DNA from: Clostridia bacterium | GTDB lineage: Bacteria > Bacillota > Clostridia > TANB77 > CAG-508 | Direction: 5' to 3' | Length of the DNA: 64,000 nucleotides | Assembly (NCBI GenBank): GCA_029258515.1 | Contig: JARHYK010000032.1 | Location: 62,001-126,000 of the forward strand | Shown here: positions 54,612 to 62,557 of the stretch, in pieces | How the letters are laid out: every line of letters begins with the position of its first letter | Numbering within the stretch: position 1 is the stretch's first letter | The notes under the pieces: model-generated | Databases searched by the model: none | Seen by the model: only the letters and a program-made list of their open reading frames with translations | Told to the model about the DNA's origin: nothing | Program-made: the position numbers and the translations under genes

Positions 54612-56196
54612 ATTTTCTTTCAAATAATGGTTCTATATTATTTAATTCTATTGCTTCTAATTTATCAATATATTCCCATCTATTAATTCTTATACTCAGA
54701 TAATTTCTTATTTTTTTAGATGTTTTAGGCATAAATGGTTCTATTATGTTAGCCATATTAGCTATAGAAACTGAACATGTATATATTACATTATTAAATT
54801 CTGTTAAATTTTCTTTATATAACACCCAAGGCTTTCTTTCATCATAATATTTATTTAAGTAATCTAATATATCTATTATATTTAAAGTTGCTTTTCTAAA
54901 TTCAATATTTTCAATATTCCTAGATATTTCTTCATATTTTTGTTTAATATATTCTTCAATGTCATTATCCATTGTCCCATTTGGAATTTGTGTCAACCCT
55001 TTATATTTTAATGTTCTATTAACGAAATTTCCTAGTTTATTTGTAATTTCATTATGAGTCATAATGTAATCATCTATATTAAAATTTGCATCTTTACTTT
55101 CTGGTCCATTTTTTATCAAATGAAATCTTAATGTTTCTGTGTCAAATTTATCTAGCGCTTCTAATATAGTCATGCCTATACCTTTACTTTTTGAAAATTT
55201 TTGTTCATTAAAATTTAAATATTCTGTTGATACTATAGAATTTGGAAGCTTCATATTATCATCTAAACCTAAAAGTAAACCTGGCAAAATTAATGTGTGA
55301 AAAACAATATTATCCTTTCCATGTACCATATATATTTTTCCATTCGTTATTTTATTATTTTTCCACCACTCTTCCCAATTTAGGTTATTTTCTTCACAAT
55401 ACTTCATTGTTGCTGTTAAGTATCCTAGTACAGCATCAATCCATACATACATCTTTTTATCTTCAAATCCTTCAACAGGTATATCTACACCCCAATCCAA
55501 ATTTCTAGTAACAGCTCTTTCTTTTAGCCCCTCTTTAAGGTATTTATTCGATTCATTTTGAGCATTTTTTCTCCATCTTTTTTCATTTTCAGAAACATAT
55601 TTTTCAATTTTTGATTGTAATAATGGTAATTCTAAGTATAAATTTTTATTATCCTTTATTGTTGTCAATGAACCACAATCAACACAATATGCTTGTCTCA
55701 AGTCTTTCTTTGTTGGAACATACCCACAATCACATTGATCTCCCTTTGTCTCCTTCCCACAATTTGGACAAATTAATTTCAATTCTCTATCTGCTACAAA
55801 TTTACTACATTTTTCACAATAATTATCTTTATCTAATTTTTCTACAATATATCCATTATCATATATTTTTCTAAACAATTCTTGTACTTTCTCTTTATGA
55901 TACTCGTCTTCTGTTTTAGTATATAAGTCATAAGAAAAATCCATTTTTTTAAATACTTCCGAAAATTCTTCATGGTATTTTTCAGCAATTTCTTTAGCTG
56001 TTATTTTTTCTTTTTTGGCTCTTTCTGTTATCGGTGTCCCATGACAATCTGTACCAGATACATAAATAACATCATCCCCTACTAATCTATGATATCGAGC
56101 AAGTACATCACCAGATATTAATGCTGCTAAATGTCCTAAATGTAAAGAACTATTTGCATAAGGCCATGCCCCTCCAACAATAATTTTTCTATTCAT
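54610..56196 (-). CDS. metG: Methionyl-tRNA synthetase, short form with two zinc knuckles
   Basis: MetG charges tRNA-Met. The protein starts NRKIIVGGAWPYANSSLHLGH (HLGH catalytic motif) and has a KFSKS loop in NEQKFSKSKGIG. The connective insert carries two zinc knuckles, CEKC..CPNC and CDCG..CVDC. At 528 residues it lacks the C-terminal tRNA-binding domain of the usual 650-residue Firmicute enzyme. The two-knuckle insert resembles the MetRS1/archaeal-like group found in some Firmicutes as a second, transferred copy. GGAG is 10 bp before the ATG at 56196, better than the GTG at 56205. Confidence 0.93.
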   Translation of the reverse strand: MNRKIIVGGAWPYANSSLHLGHLAALISGDVLARYHRLVGDDVIYVSGTDCHGTPITERAKKEKITAKEIAEKYHEEFSEVFKKMDFSYDLYTKTEDEYHKEKVQELFRKIYDNGYIVEKLDKDNYCEKCSKFVADRELKLICPNCGKETKGDQCDCGYVPTKKDLRQAYCVDCGSLTTIKDNKNLYLELPLLQSKIEKYVSENEKRWRKNAQNESNKYLKEGLKERAVTRNLDWGVDIPVEGFEDKKMYVWIDAVLGYLTATMKYCEENNLNWEEWWKNNKITNGKIYMVHGKDNIVFHTLILPGLLLGLDDNMKLPNSIVSTEYLNFNEQKFSKSKGIGMTILEALDKFDTETLRFHLIKNGPESKDANFNIDDYIMTHNEITNKLGNFVNRTLKYKGLTQIPNGTMDNDIEEYIKQKYEEISRNIENIEFRKATLNIIDILDYLNKYYDERKPWVLYKENLTEFNNVIYTCSVSIANMANIIEPFMPKTSKKIRNYLSIRINRWEYIDKLEAIELNNIEPLFERK

Positions 56197-56281
56197 TTTT
56201 TTCACACTCCGTATTATATGCTAAAATTTTACCAGCAGTAGTTTTGCCAGGGCCTGTTTCACCCATAATAATAATTCCCAT
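56189..56281 (-). pseudogene. P-loop mini-frame overlapping the metG start (30 aa)
   Basis: A 30-residue frame, preceded by AAGGGGA, reads MGIIIMGETGPGKTTAGKIL and ends 8 bp inside metG. It is a Walker A start of a lost NTPase or kinase. Its stop/start overlap with metG could make it act as a translational coupling leader. Confidence 0.35.
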
Positions 56282-56386
56282 ATATATTCCCCTTATAATT
56301 TCTATATCTTCATTATTATAATTGTTTGTAATTTTTATTTTTCTTCTCTAGCTTATCATTATCTATCGTATGTATAATTAGCATTT

Positions 56387-56415
56387 ATTCTATATCAAGA
56401 TGGCATAATTGTCAA
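56387..56415 (-). promoter_or_regulatory. metG promoter
   Basis: On the minus strand TTGACA (56415-56410), 17 bp, TAGAAT (56392-56387). The leader to metG is about 185 bases and has no T-box or S-box motif that I could see. Confidence 0.65.
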
Positions 56416-56502
56416 TATTTTCAAGTAAGATTTATATTTTTATTGTGTAGGTTAGTCAATCATATGTCACACTTTTTTTGAACAATGTATAGTTTAAACA
56501 CT

Positions 56503-56795
56503 CTATATTGTTCTAAGTGATTCTCCTTGACTTTTATATTTTTTTATTAACTCATTGGGACTAAGCCATCCTAATGGTCTTATTGGGAAATTATTATATT
56601 CTTTTCTCCATTCTGCTCCTCGATTTCTTAAATCTTCTAAACTGCAAAATACTTTATTATAATAAAATCTTTCTTGATCTTTTCTATGACTTAATTCTTC
56701 TTGTGTAATCTCAAATTTTGTTTTTTATTTTTCAAAAATGCTTGCCAACTTAATCTATTAGTAAATCCAAGAACTGCTCTTTTATTTAGTTTTTA
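56503..56795 (-). pseudogene. IS transposase (integrase core) C-terminal remnant
   Basis: The minus-strand frame reads RAVLGFTNRLSWQAFLKNK, changes phase near an in-frame stop, then EELSHRKDQERFYYNKVF and EYNNFPIRPLGWLSPNEL, ending SLRTI. This is the end of an IS3/IS481-like DDE transposase. The N-terminal DDE residues are missing. A likely IS end follows (GTGTGACATATGATTGAC around 56459-56476 on the minus strand). Confidence 0.7.
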
Positions 56796-56805
56796 ACTAT
56801 AAAAA

Positions 56806-56838
56806 ATATGACACTCTATAACAAGTGTCATTTATAAA
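56806..56838 (-). terminator. Terminator behind the P-loop kinase gene
   Basis: AAATGACACT pairs with AGTGTCATATTT on the minus strand with a short loop, ahead of the IS remnant. Confidence 0.6.
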
Positions 56839-56853
56839 TATTTAGTTATCTTT

Positions 56854-57426
56854 TTATACTTCTAAAGTTTCTAATATTGTTTCAAAAATTTTTTCTCTGT
56901 TTTTAGATGTGTCTATATATTTTATTCCATATTTAGGACATTCTTTTTTTAACATTTCATTATTATTGTACCAATCTTGTGCATGTTTAAGCATGTAGTC
57001 TGTTGGTAAACCGTATGTCCAACTTTCTTTAGTATCATATTTAAGGCATTGAGCAACCATATCTTCTGGCTTTAAGTCTCCTAGTCCTAAACACAGAACA
57101 ATTGTATCTTCAAAATCAACCATTTCTTTTACTATTTTAGGGTGCAATTGACCACTTTCTAAAATAATTCCATATTGCTCTGTATCTTTTACTTTTTGTA
57201 ATTTAAAGAATTCCATTAAAGTCCTTTGAAAATATTCTCCATGTTCGAATTTTTTTTGTACATCTACATTTTCTCTATAGTATTTTTCTTCATTTTTTGC
57301 TTTTATTAATGCCCATTTCAAACAATCACTATGTATTAAATTGTAATTATTATATTTATTTTTGATCATTTTACTTAAAGTAGTTTTTCCTGCTCTACCA
57401 ATTCCCATAATTAATATATTTTTCAT
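56854..57426 (-). CDS. P-loop nucleotide kinase-like protein
   Basis: The 190-residue protein starts MKNILIMGIGRAGKTTLSKMI, a Walker A loop like those of adenylate, shikimate and nucleoside kinases, followed by a substrate-binding-like LIHSDCLKWAL and the ESGQLHP and VLCLGLGD segments. No specific family is evident, and the substrate is unknown. It is monocistronic between rho and the IS remnant. The mini-frame at metG encodes a similar P-loop. Confidence 0.7.
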   Translation of the reverse strand: MKNILIMGIGRAGKTTLSKMIKNKYNNYNLIHSDCLKWALIKAKNEEKYYRENVDVQKKFEHGEYFQRTLMEFFKLQKVKDTEQYGIILESGQLHPKIVKEMVDFEDTIVLCLGLGDLKPEDMVAQCLKYDTKESWTYGLPTDYMLKHAQDWYNNNEMLKKECPKYGIKYIDTSKNREKIFETILETLEV

Positions 57427-57562
57427 TATATTTTTTCCTTTCTTTTACCTATTATAGTTCCTTATTTTTTTCTATTAAACTTTTAAAATATTTTAGATAA
57501 ATTAATAGCTATTTTTTATTTAATTTTTCATGTAATAATTCATTATTTGATATATTTTTATA

Positions 57563-58915
57563 TTATTTATAAAGATGTATAAACATATCTATCTTATCTA
57601 AAAATTCATCATTATTTTTAGTTTCAGTCATTTTTTTAATAACTTGTTCTGTGACTTCAGCAACTGGTAAACTATTCATAGCTTTTCTAAGAGCAAAAAC
57701 AGTTTCTTTTTCCTTTTTAGTTAATAATAAGTCTTCTCTTCTTGTTCCTGATTTGTTAATATCGATAGCTGGGAAAATACGTTTTTCAGATAATTTTCTA
57801 TCTAAGTGAACTTCCATATTACCTGTTCCCTTAAACTCTTCAAATATAACATCATCCATTCTACTACCAGTATCAACTAAAGCTGTTGCTAAAATAGTTA
57901 AACTACCACCAAATTCTATATTTCTAGCAGCACCAAAGAATTTTTTAGGCTTATGTAATGCTGCTGGATCAAGACCACCAGATAGAGTTCTACCAGATGA
58001 AGGAATAACTAAATTATATGCTCTTGCTAATCTTGTAATACTATCTAATAAAATAACAACATCTTTTCCTTGTTCTACTATTCTTTTAGCTCTTTCTAAA
58101 ACCATTTCAGCTACTTTAACATGATTATCAGGCAATTCATCAAAAGTTGAATATATAACTCGTCCTTTTATTGAACGCTTCATATCAGTTACTTCTTCTG
58201 GTCTTTCATCTATTAATAAAACAATTAATTCAACTTCTGGATTATTAGTTGTAATACTGTTTGCGATTTTCTTTAAAAGAGTTGTTTTACCAACTTTAGG
58301 TTGAGCAACAATCATACCTCTTTGCCCTTTCCCTATTGGACTTATCAAATCAATCATTCTCATTGCATATTCATTTGATCTAGTCTCTAATTTCAATTTT
58401 TCATTAGGGTATATAGGTGTAAGTTCATCAAATCTTTTTCTTTTTGCAGCTTTTTCTGGATGTTCTCCGTTTACTTCACCTACAAAAATTAAAGATGGAA
58501 ATTTTTCACCTTCACGACATCTAGCAATTCCTTTTACGATATCTCCTGTATCTAACTTAAATCTTTTAACTTGAACCATTGATATATATACATCTTTAGG
58601 AGTAGAAAGATAATTTTCGCCTCTTAAAAATCCATATCCATCAGGTAAAATATCTAAAATTCCTTCTACAATCTGATCTCCATCATTTGTTAATTTATAG
58701 TCTACAATAGGTTCACCATTTTTATCATATTGAATTTGATTAGTGATTTTTTCTTCATTTTCATTCACATCAATATTTTTTTCTGTATCTATTTTTAATA
58801 CTTGATTTAATATTTCAAGTAACTCTTCTTTTTTTAATTTTGATATGTTTTTTATATTGTTTTCTTTAGCTAAAGAACGTAATTCAACTAAAGTCATTTC
58901 TTCTAGCTTAGACAT
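57563..58915 (-). CDS. rho: Transcription termination factor Rho
   Basis: Rho is the hexameric RNA-dependent helicase that terminates untranslated transcripts. The 450-residue protein has the N-terminal SAP-like domain ([17 protein letters not shown]), an acidic linker, the RNA-binding domain with [19 protein letters not shown], Walker A in [13 protein letters not shown], the Q-loop and R-loop region including [21 protein letters not shown] and the C-terminal [21 protein letters not shown] motif. AAAGGAGG precedes the ATG. Confidence 0.98.
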   Translation of the reverse strand: MSKLEEMTLVELRSLAKENNIKNISKLKKEELLEILNQVLKIDTEKNIDVNENEEKITNQIQYDKNGEPIVDYKLTNDGDQIVEGILDILPDGYGFLRGENYLSTPKDVYISMVQVKRFKLDTGDIVKGIARCREGEKFPSLIFVGEVNGEHPEKAAKRKRFDELTPIYPNEKLKLETRSNEYAMRMIDLISPIGKGQRGMIVAQPKVGKTTLLKKIANSITTNNPEVELIVLLIDERPEEVTDMKRSIKGRVIYSTFDELPDNHVKVAEMVLERAKRIVEQGKDVVILLDSITRLARAYNLVIPSSGRTLSGGLDPAALHKPKKFFGAARNIEFGGSLTILATALVDTGSRMDDVIFEEFKGTGNMEVHLDRKLSEKRIFPAIDINKSGTRREDLLLTKKEKETVFALRKAMNSLPVAEVTEQVIKKMTETKNNDEFLDKIDMFIHLYK

Positions 58916-59049
58916 AAATTTCCTCCTTTATTAAATATATTTTGTTTTTTGGATTTATAAAATTGATATAATTAAAATTTGAAATAATTGTAACCATAGA
59001 TAATATATAAATATTATAACATAAATTTACAAAATATGGAATACTTTTA

Positions 59050-59090
59050 AAAAAGAAAATAAAAAGAAAGTGATTTGTTTCACTTTCCGA
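59050..59090 (-). terminator. Terminator after divIC
   Basis: GAAAGTGA-AACAAA-TCACTTTC followed by TTTTTATTTTC on the minus strand. Confidence 0.75.
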
Positions 59091-59117
59091 ATAGTTGAAT
59101 ATTAATCATTACGTAAA

Positions 59118-59393
59118 TTAAAAGCCTGTATCTAAATATACTTTTTCATTTGGCAAATACATATCTAAATTTTTTCTAGCAGTTTCTTCAATAAACTCTT
59201 TTGATGATATGTCTTGTTTCTTTTTAGATAATTCTTCGTTATATTCTTTTTGTTCTTCAATTTGCACTGATAAATCTTCACAATTTTTTGCATATTGATT
59301 AAGTATTTTTTGTTGATTTATAAATGTAATAAGTGCATAAATTGCAGCACAAACTATAATTATAAAATTTATTATTTTTTTATTTTTCTTCAT
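59118..59393 (-). CDS. divIC: Septum formation initiator, DivIC/FtsB-like
   Basis: The 91-residue protein has a short basic N-terminus, one membrane helix (about 7-27) and an extracytoplasmic coiled coil (about 28-65), ending with the IEETARKNLDMYLPNEKVYLD region typical of DivIC. It recruits late divisome proteins with DivIB and FtsL. The frame extends to 59435, but the ATG at 59393 begins the normal MKKNKK terminus. yabP and yabQ upstream form the conserved yabP-yabQ-divIC cluster of spore formers. Confidence 0.85.
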   Translation of the reverse strand: MKKNKKIINFIIIVCAAIYALITFINQQKILNQYAKNCEDLSVQIEEQKEYNEELSKKKQDISSKEFIEETARKNLDMYLPNEKVYLDTGF

Positions 59394-59453
59394 AAGTATC
59401 TCATCTCTCCACTTCCAAATCCTTTCGGATGACACTATTTATAATATTCTACA

Positions 59454-59958
59454 TTATTTCTTAAATTCCTTCTTTTTTTTAAAATTTATACCTTTTTTTA
59501 ATTTTTTTGTACTTTTTATTAAATTCTTCGACAAAAAATGTCTTATATTTATAATTATGAATGAAACAGGCTTTAAAAATACTTTCCTTAATATTTTGGC
59601 TAGAAATTTAATAGGTATTTTTAGTATTTTTATTAATTTATTTATTGCAAATTTAATTTTTTCTATAATAAAAACATTAATTTTTATAAAATATTTACTT
59701 ATTGTCAACATATATACTAGACATCCAATTAAAATACCGTATAAATACATAAATTCTTAGTTCTCCACTTGCAAATCTGAATAGAGAAAATAATACTATA
59801 GCACCTGTAATTAAGCAAAAAAATATATCTTCAATATATGTAACTAAATCTTTAGTATTAAAAGTTTTTCTAAGAATTCTAAAAAAATCAAATAATATTC
59901 CTATTATAATACCAACTATAATAAATACGACAAAAATATAGGCCTGATGAAGTACCAT
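59454..59958 (-). pseudogene. yabQ: Spore cortex protein YabQ, frameshifted at one CGG
   Basis: The ATG at 59958 follows GGAGG by 5 bp. The first 73 codons encode MVLHQAYIFVVFIIVG and continue to SGELRIYVFI, the normal YabQ N-terminus with three membrane helices. Codon 74 is CGG, after which this frame ends 15 codons later. Skipping the C at 59739 gives GILIGCLVYMLTI and a continuous 167-residue protein with a basic C-terminal tail, as expected for YabQ. YabQ is required for spore cortex formation. The break may be an assembly error, a mutation or a +1 frameshift (see findings). Confidence 0.8.
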
Positions 59959-59973
59959 AAATTCCTCCAATCA

Positions 59974-60273
59974 CTATTTAAATATTTTACTTAATAATCC
60001 TCCTCCTTTTTCATTTTCTAAAGATTTGTCACTGTATGACAAACATGATATTTTTCCTTCTGTTATAACTTCAGAAGTGTCAATACTTAATTTATTAACA
60101 TGAATGTTTTCTCCTTTAATTGTTAATAATCCTAGCTCTGTTTCTAATATAACTACTTGATCATCAAAACTTAAAACATCTTTAACACCTGAAATTGTGA
60201 GTTTTTCTCTGTTTTCCAAAATGATATTTTGAATTACTCCTGTATTAATTATTTTTCTTTCATCAATAGTCAT
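59974..60273 (-). CDS. yabP: Sporulation protein YabP
   Basis: The 99-residue protein has the YabP/YqfC fold: REKLTISGVKDVLSFDDQVVILET followed in the family pattern by GLLTIKGENIHVNKLSIDTSEV. It acts with YabQ in cortex assembly in sporulating Firmicutes. The GGGGGG ribosome site is 6 bp before the ATG. It ends 15 bp before yabQ. Confidence 0.92.
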   Translation of the reverse strand: MTIDERKIINTGVIQNIILENREKLTISGVKDVLSFDDQVVILETELGLLTIKGENIHVNKLSIDTSEVITEGKISCLSYSDKSLENEKGGGLLSKIFK

Positions 60274-60343
60274 TTTATTCCCCCCAATGATATATATTAT
60301 CTATATTTATATATATTCAAAGGTTGTCTAATTTAGAACATAG

Positions 60344-60377
60344 AAAAATGAAATAAATGCATTTATTTCATTTTTTT
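60344..60377. terminator. Terminator between aspartokinase and yabP
   Basis: AAAAATGAAATAAA and TTTATTTCATTTTT form a 14-bp stem around TGCA, with T-rich tails on both strands. Confidence 0.8.
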
Positions 60378-60381
60378 GATT

Positions 60382-61344
60382 TTAGCTTATAATTATTTTA
60401 TGTATTTCATTAACAACTTCATCAGCTATCATATCTTTAAAATCTATAGATATCTTGCTTTCAGTCATATTTAATTCTAAAATTTCTAGGTTATTGTTGT
60501 TAATAATTTCCAATATTTCTACAATAGTATTAATATGATTAAACAACCTATTTCCCACAAATGTTAGTCTAGATATATCTTTTTTTATAACCGACTTAAT
60601 ATTATCATTTTCAATTTTTTTTGATATTGTTGTACCTAAGCTGTTATTAAAAGTTGATTTGATAATCAGTGGAATATTGTTCTTTTTAGCTATATTGATT
60701 GCCCTATTATTTAATACTTCAGCACCTTCACTAGACATTTCTAACATTTCATTATATGAGAGACTATCATACTTTTTTGCGTCTTTATATTTGTTAGGAT
60801 CAATGCTATATACCCCGTTTACATCTGAATAGATAAAGCATTTCTTAGCATTTAGAGCTATAGCAAGTGCAACTGCAGAAGTGTCAGAACCTCCCCTTCC
60901 CAATGTAGAAATATCTAAATTTTGGTTGTATCCTTGAAAACCTGCTACTATAACAATTTTATTTTGTTTTAACTCCATATTAATTCTGGCTGTATCAATA
61001 TTTTCTATTATTGCATTTATGTTTTGATTATTAGTGTAAATTCCCGCTTGCCAACCGGTTAAGGATATAGCTTTATAGCCCATTTCATTTAGCAAAATAC
61101 TTAATTTGGCAATTGATATTTGTTCTCCTGAGCTTACTAATACATCTAATTCTCTATCTATAGGTTTATTTGATAGTTGATATGCCTCATTTACTAATTT
61201 ATCAGTAGTTTTTCCTTGAGCAGATACAACAACAATTATATTATTTTTTTTATTGTAATATTCTATTATAGTAGTTGCAACTTTTTTTAATTTTTCATTT
61301 GTAGCAACAGAGCTTCCTCCAAATTTTAAAATAACTGTTTCCAA
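60382..61344 (-). CDS. lysC: Aspartate kinase, short form
   Basis: Aspartokinase phosphorylates aspartate at the entry of the Lys/Thr/Met/diaminopimelate pathway. It begins with VILKFGGSSVATNEK and has TLGRGGSDTSAVALA and the DVNGVYSIDPNK motif. The C-terminal regulatory part is short (about 90 residues), so only one complete ACT-like unit may be present; the usual length is about 400. The TTG at 61344, 8 bp behind GAGGT, is the likely start (320 residues). Feedback control is probably reduced or different, which is inferred from length only. Confidence 0.88.
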   Translation of the reverse strand: METVILKFGGSSVATNEKLKKVATTIIEYYNKKNNIIVVVSAQGKTTDKLVNEAYQLSNKPIDRELDVLVSSGEQISIAKLSILLNEMGYKAISLTGWQAGIYTNNQNINAIIENIDTARINMELKQNKIVIVAGFQGYNQNLDISTLGRGGSDTSAVALAIALNAKKCFIYSDVNGVYSIDPNKYKDAKKYDSLSYNEMLEMSSEGAEVLNNRAINIAKKNNIPLIIKSTFNNSLGTTISKKIENDNIKSVIKKDISRLTFVGNRLFNHINTIVEILEIINNNNLEILELNMTESKISIDFKDMIADEVVNEIHKIIIS

Positions 61345-61377
61345 TTTTATATACCTCAAAAAAAATATAGTAGCAAT

Positions 61378-61403
61378 GTTTTAATATAAGCATTACTACT
61401 ATA
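61378..61403 (-). terminator. prfB terminator overlapping the aspartokinase promoter
   Basis: On the minus strand TATAGTAGTAATG pairs with CATTGCTACTATA (one G-U) and runs into eight T that touch the aspartokinase ribosome site. A promoter TTGATA (61432-61427) / TATAAT (61408-61403), 18 bp apart, overlaps its left arm. Confidence 0.65.
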
Positions 61404-61433
61404 TTATATGTTTTTAGATAAAAAAGTATCAAA

Positions 61434-62536
61434 TTATTTATGTTTTTTTAAATATTCTTCCATAAACTTAGTAATATTTCCATTCATAACAGCTTCAACA
61501 TTTCCGAACTTCGTAATTAGTTCTATGATCTTTAACTAATGTGTATGGGCAAAATACATATGAACGGATTTGACTTCCCCATGCTATTTCTTTTTGTTCT
61601 CCTTTTAAATCTTCAATTTTTTCTTTATGTTCTTTCTCTTTTAAATCAAATAATTTTGATTTTAACAATTTCATTGCGGTTTCTCTATTTTGAATTTGTG
61701 AGCGTTCTGATTGACAAGCTACAACTGTGTTAGTTGGAATATGTGTTATTCTTACAGCAGATGAAGTTTTATTGATATGTTGTCCTCCTGCACCAGATGC
61801 TCTATATGTATCAATTCTTAAATCATCTTGACTTATTTCAATTTCTATATCATCAGTTATTTCTGGTAAGACTTCAAGTGATGCAAAAGATGTGTGCCTT
61901 CTTCCACCACTATCAAATGGTGATATTCTCACTAATCTATGTACACCTTTTTCACATTTCATATAACCATATGCATTATTTCCTCTTATTTCAAATGTAA
62001 CACTTTTGATACCAGCTTCTTCACCTTCTAAATAATCTAATTCTTTTACCTCAAAACCGTTTTGTGTTGCCCATCTAGTATACATGCGATAAAGCATTTC
62101 TGCCCAATCTTGAGATTCTGTACCTCCTGCACCAGGATGAATTGTTATAATTGCATTATTAGTATCATATTTTTCAGTAAATAAAGTTTCAATTTCTAAA
62201 TCTTCTAATTTTTTAGATATATTTTTAGTATTTTTAATAATATCATTTGCTATTTGTTCATCAAATTCATCTTTTAATAATTCAGATAATTCAATATAAT
62301 TTTCAAGGTCTTCTCTAATTTTATTATATTTTTCTAGTTTAGATTTAACTTGTTTTAATTTTGAGAGAACTGTACTTGATTTTTTAGAATCATTCCAAAA
62401 ATTTGGATTACCTGTTTCATTTTCTAGTTCTTTTAATTTTTTTTCTAAGCTAGGTATGTCAAAGTGACTCACCCAATTCAGTTAATCTATTTAATAACTC
62501 TTGCAAAATTTTCATATTTTCCTCAAGTTCAAACAT
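61434..62536 (-). CDS. prfB: Peptide chain release factor 2, with programmed +1 frameshift
   Basis: RF2 terminates translation at UGA and UAA. The gene starts at ATG 62536 (AAGGAGTGTG upstream) and reads 25 codons to CTT followed by TGA and C (62464-62458), the classical RF2 autoregulatory +1 frameshift site. The second frame contains the SPF anticodon-like motif in RISPFDSGG and the catalytic GAGGQHINKTSSAVR. After HRTNYEV the frame meets CGG at 61506-61504 and would end after three more codons. Skipping that C gives GNVEAVMNGNITKFMEEYL to a stop at 61434 and a 366-residue protein, exactly RF2 length. The second break is unusual (see findings). Confidence 0.93.
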
Positions 62537-62557
62537 ATATATATTCACACTCCTTGT

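Noticed and set aside
56196..56386. T-box or S-box leader in front of metG
   Set aside because: No T-box motif, specifier loop or SAM riboswitch core could be recognised in the 185-base leader.
61344..61436. Lysine riboswitch before aspartokinase
   Set aside because: Only 90 bp are available between prfB and the start, and they are filled by a simple terminator and promoter; no L-box core was seen.
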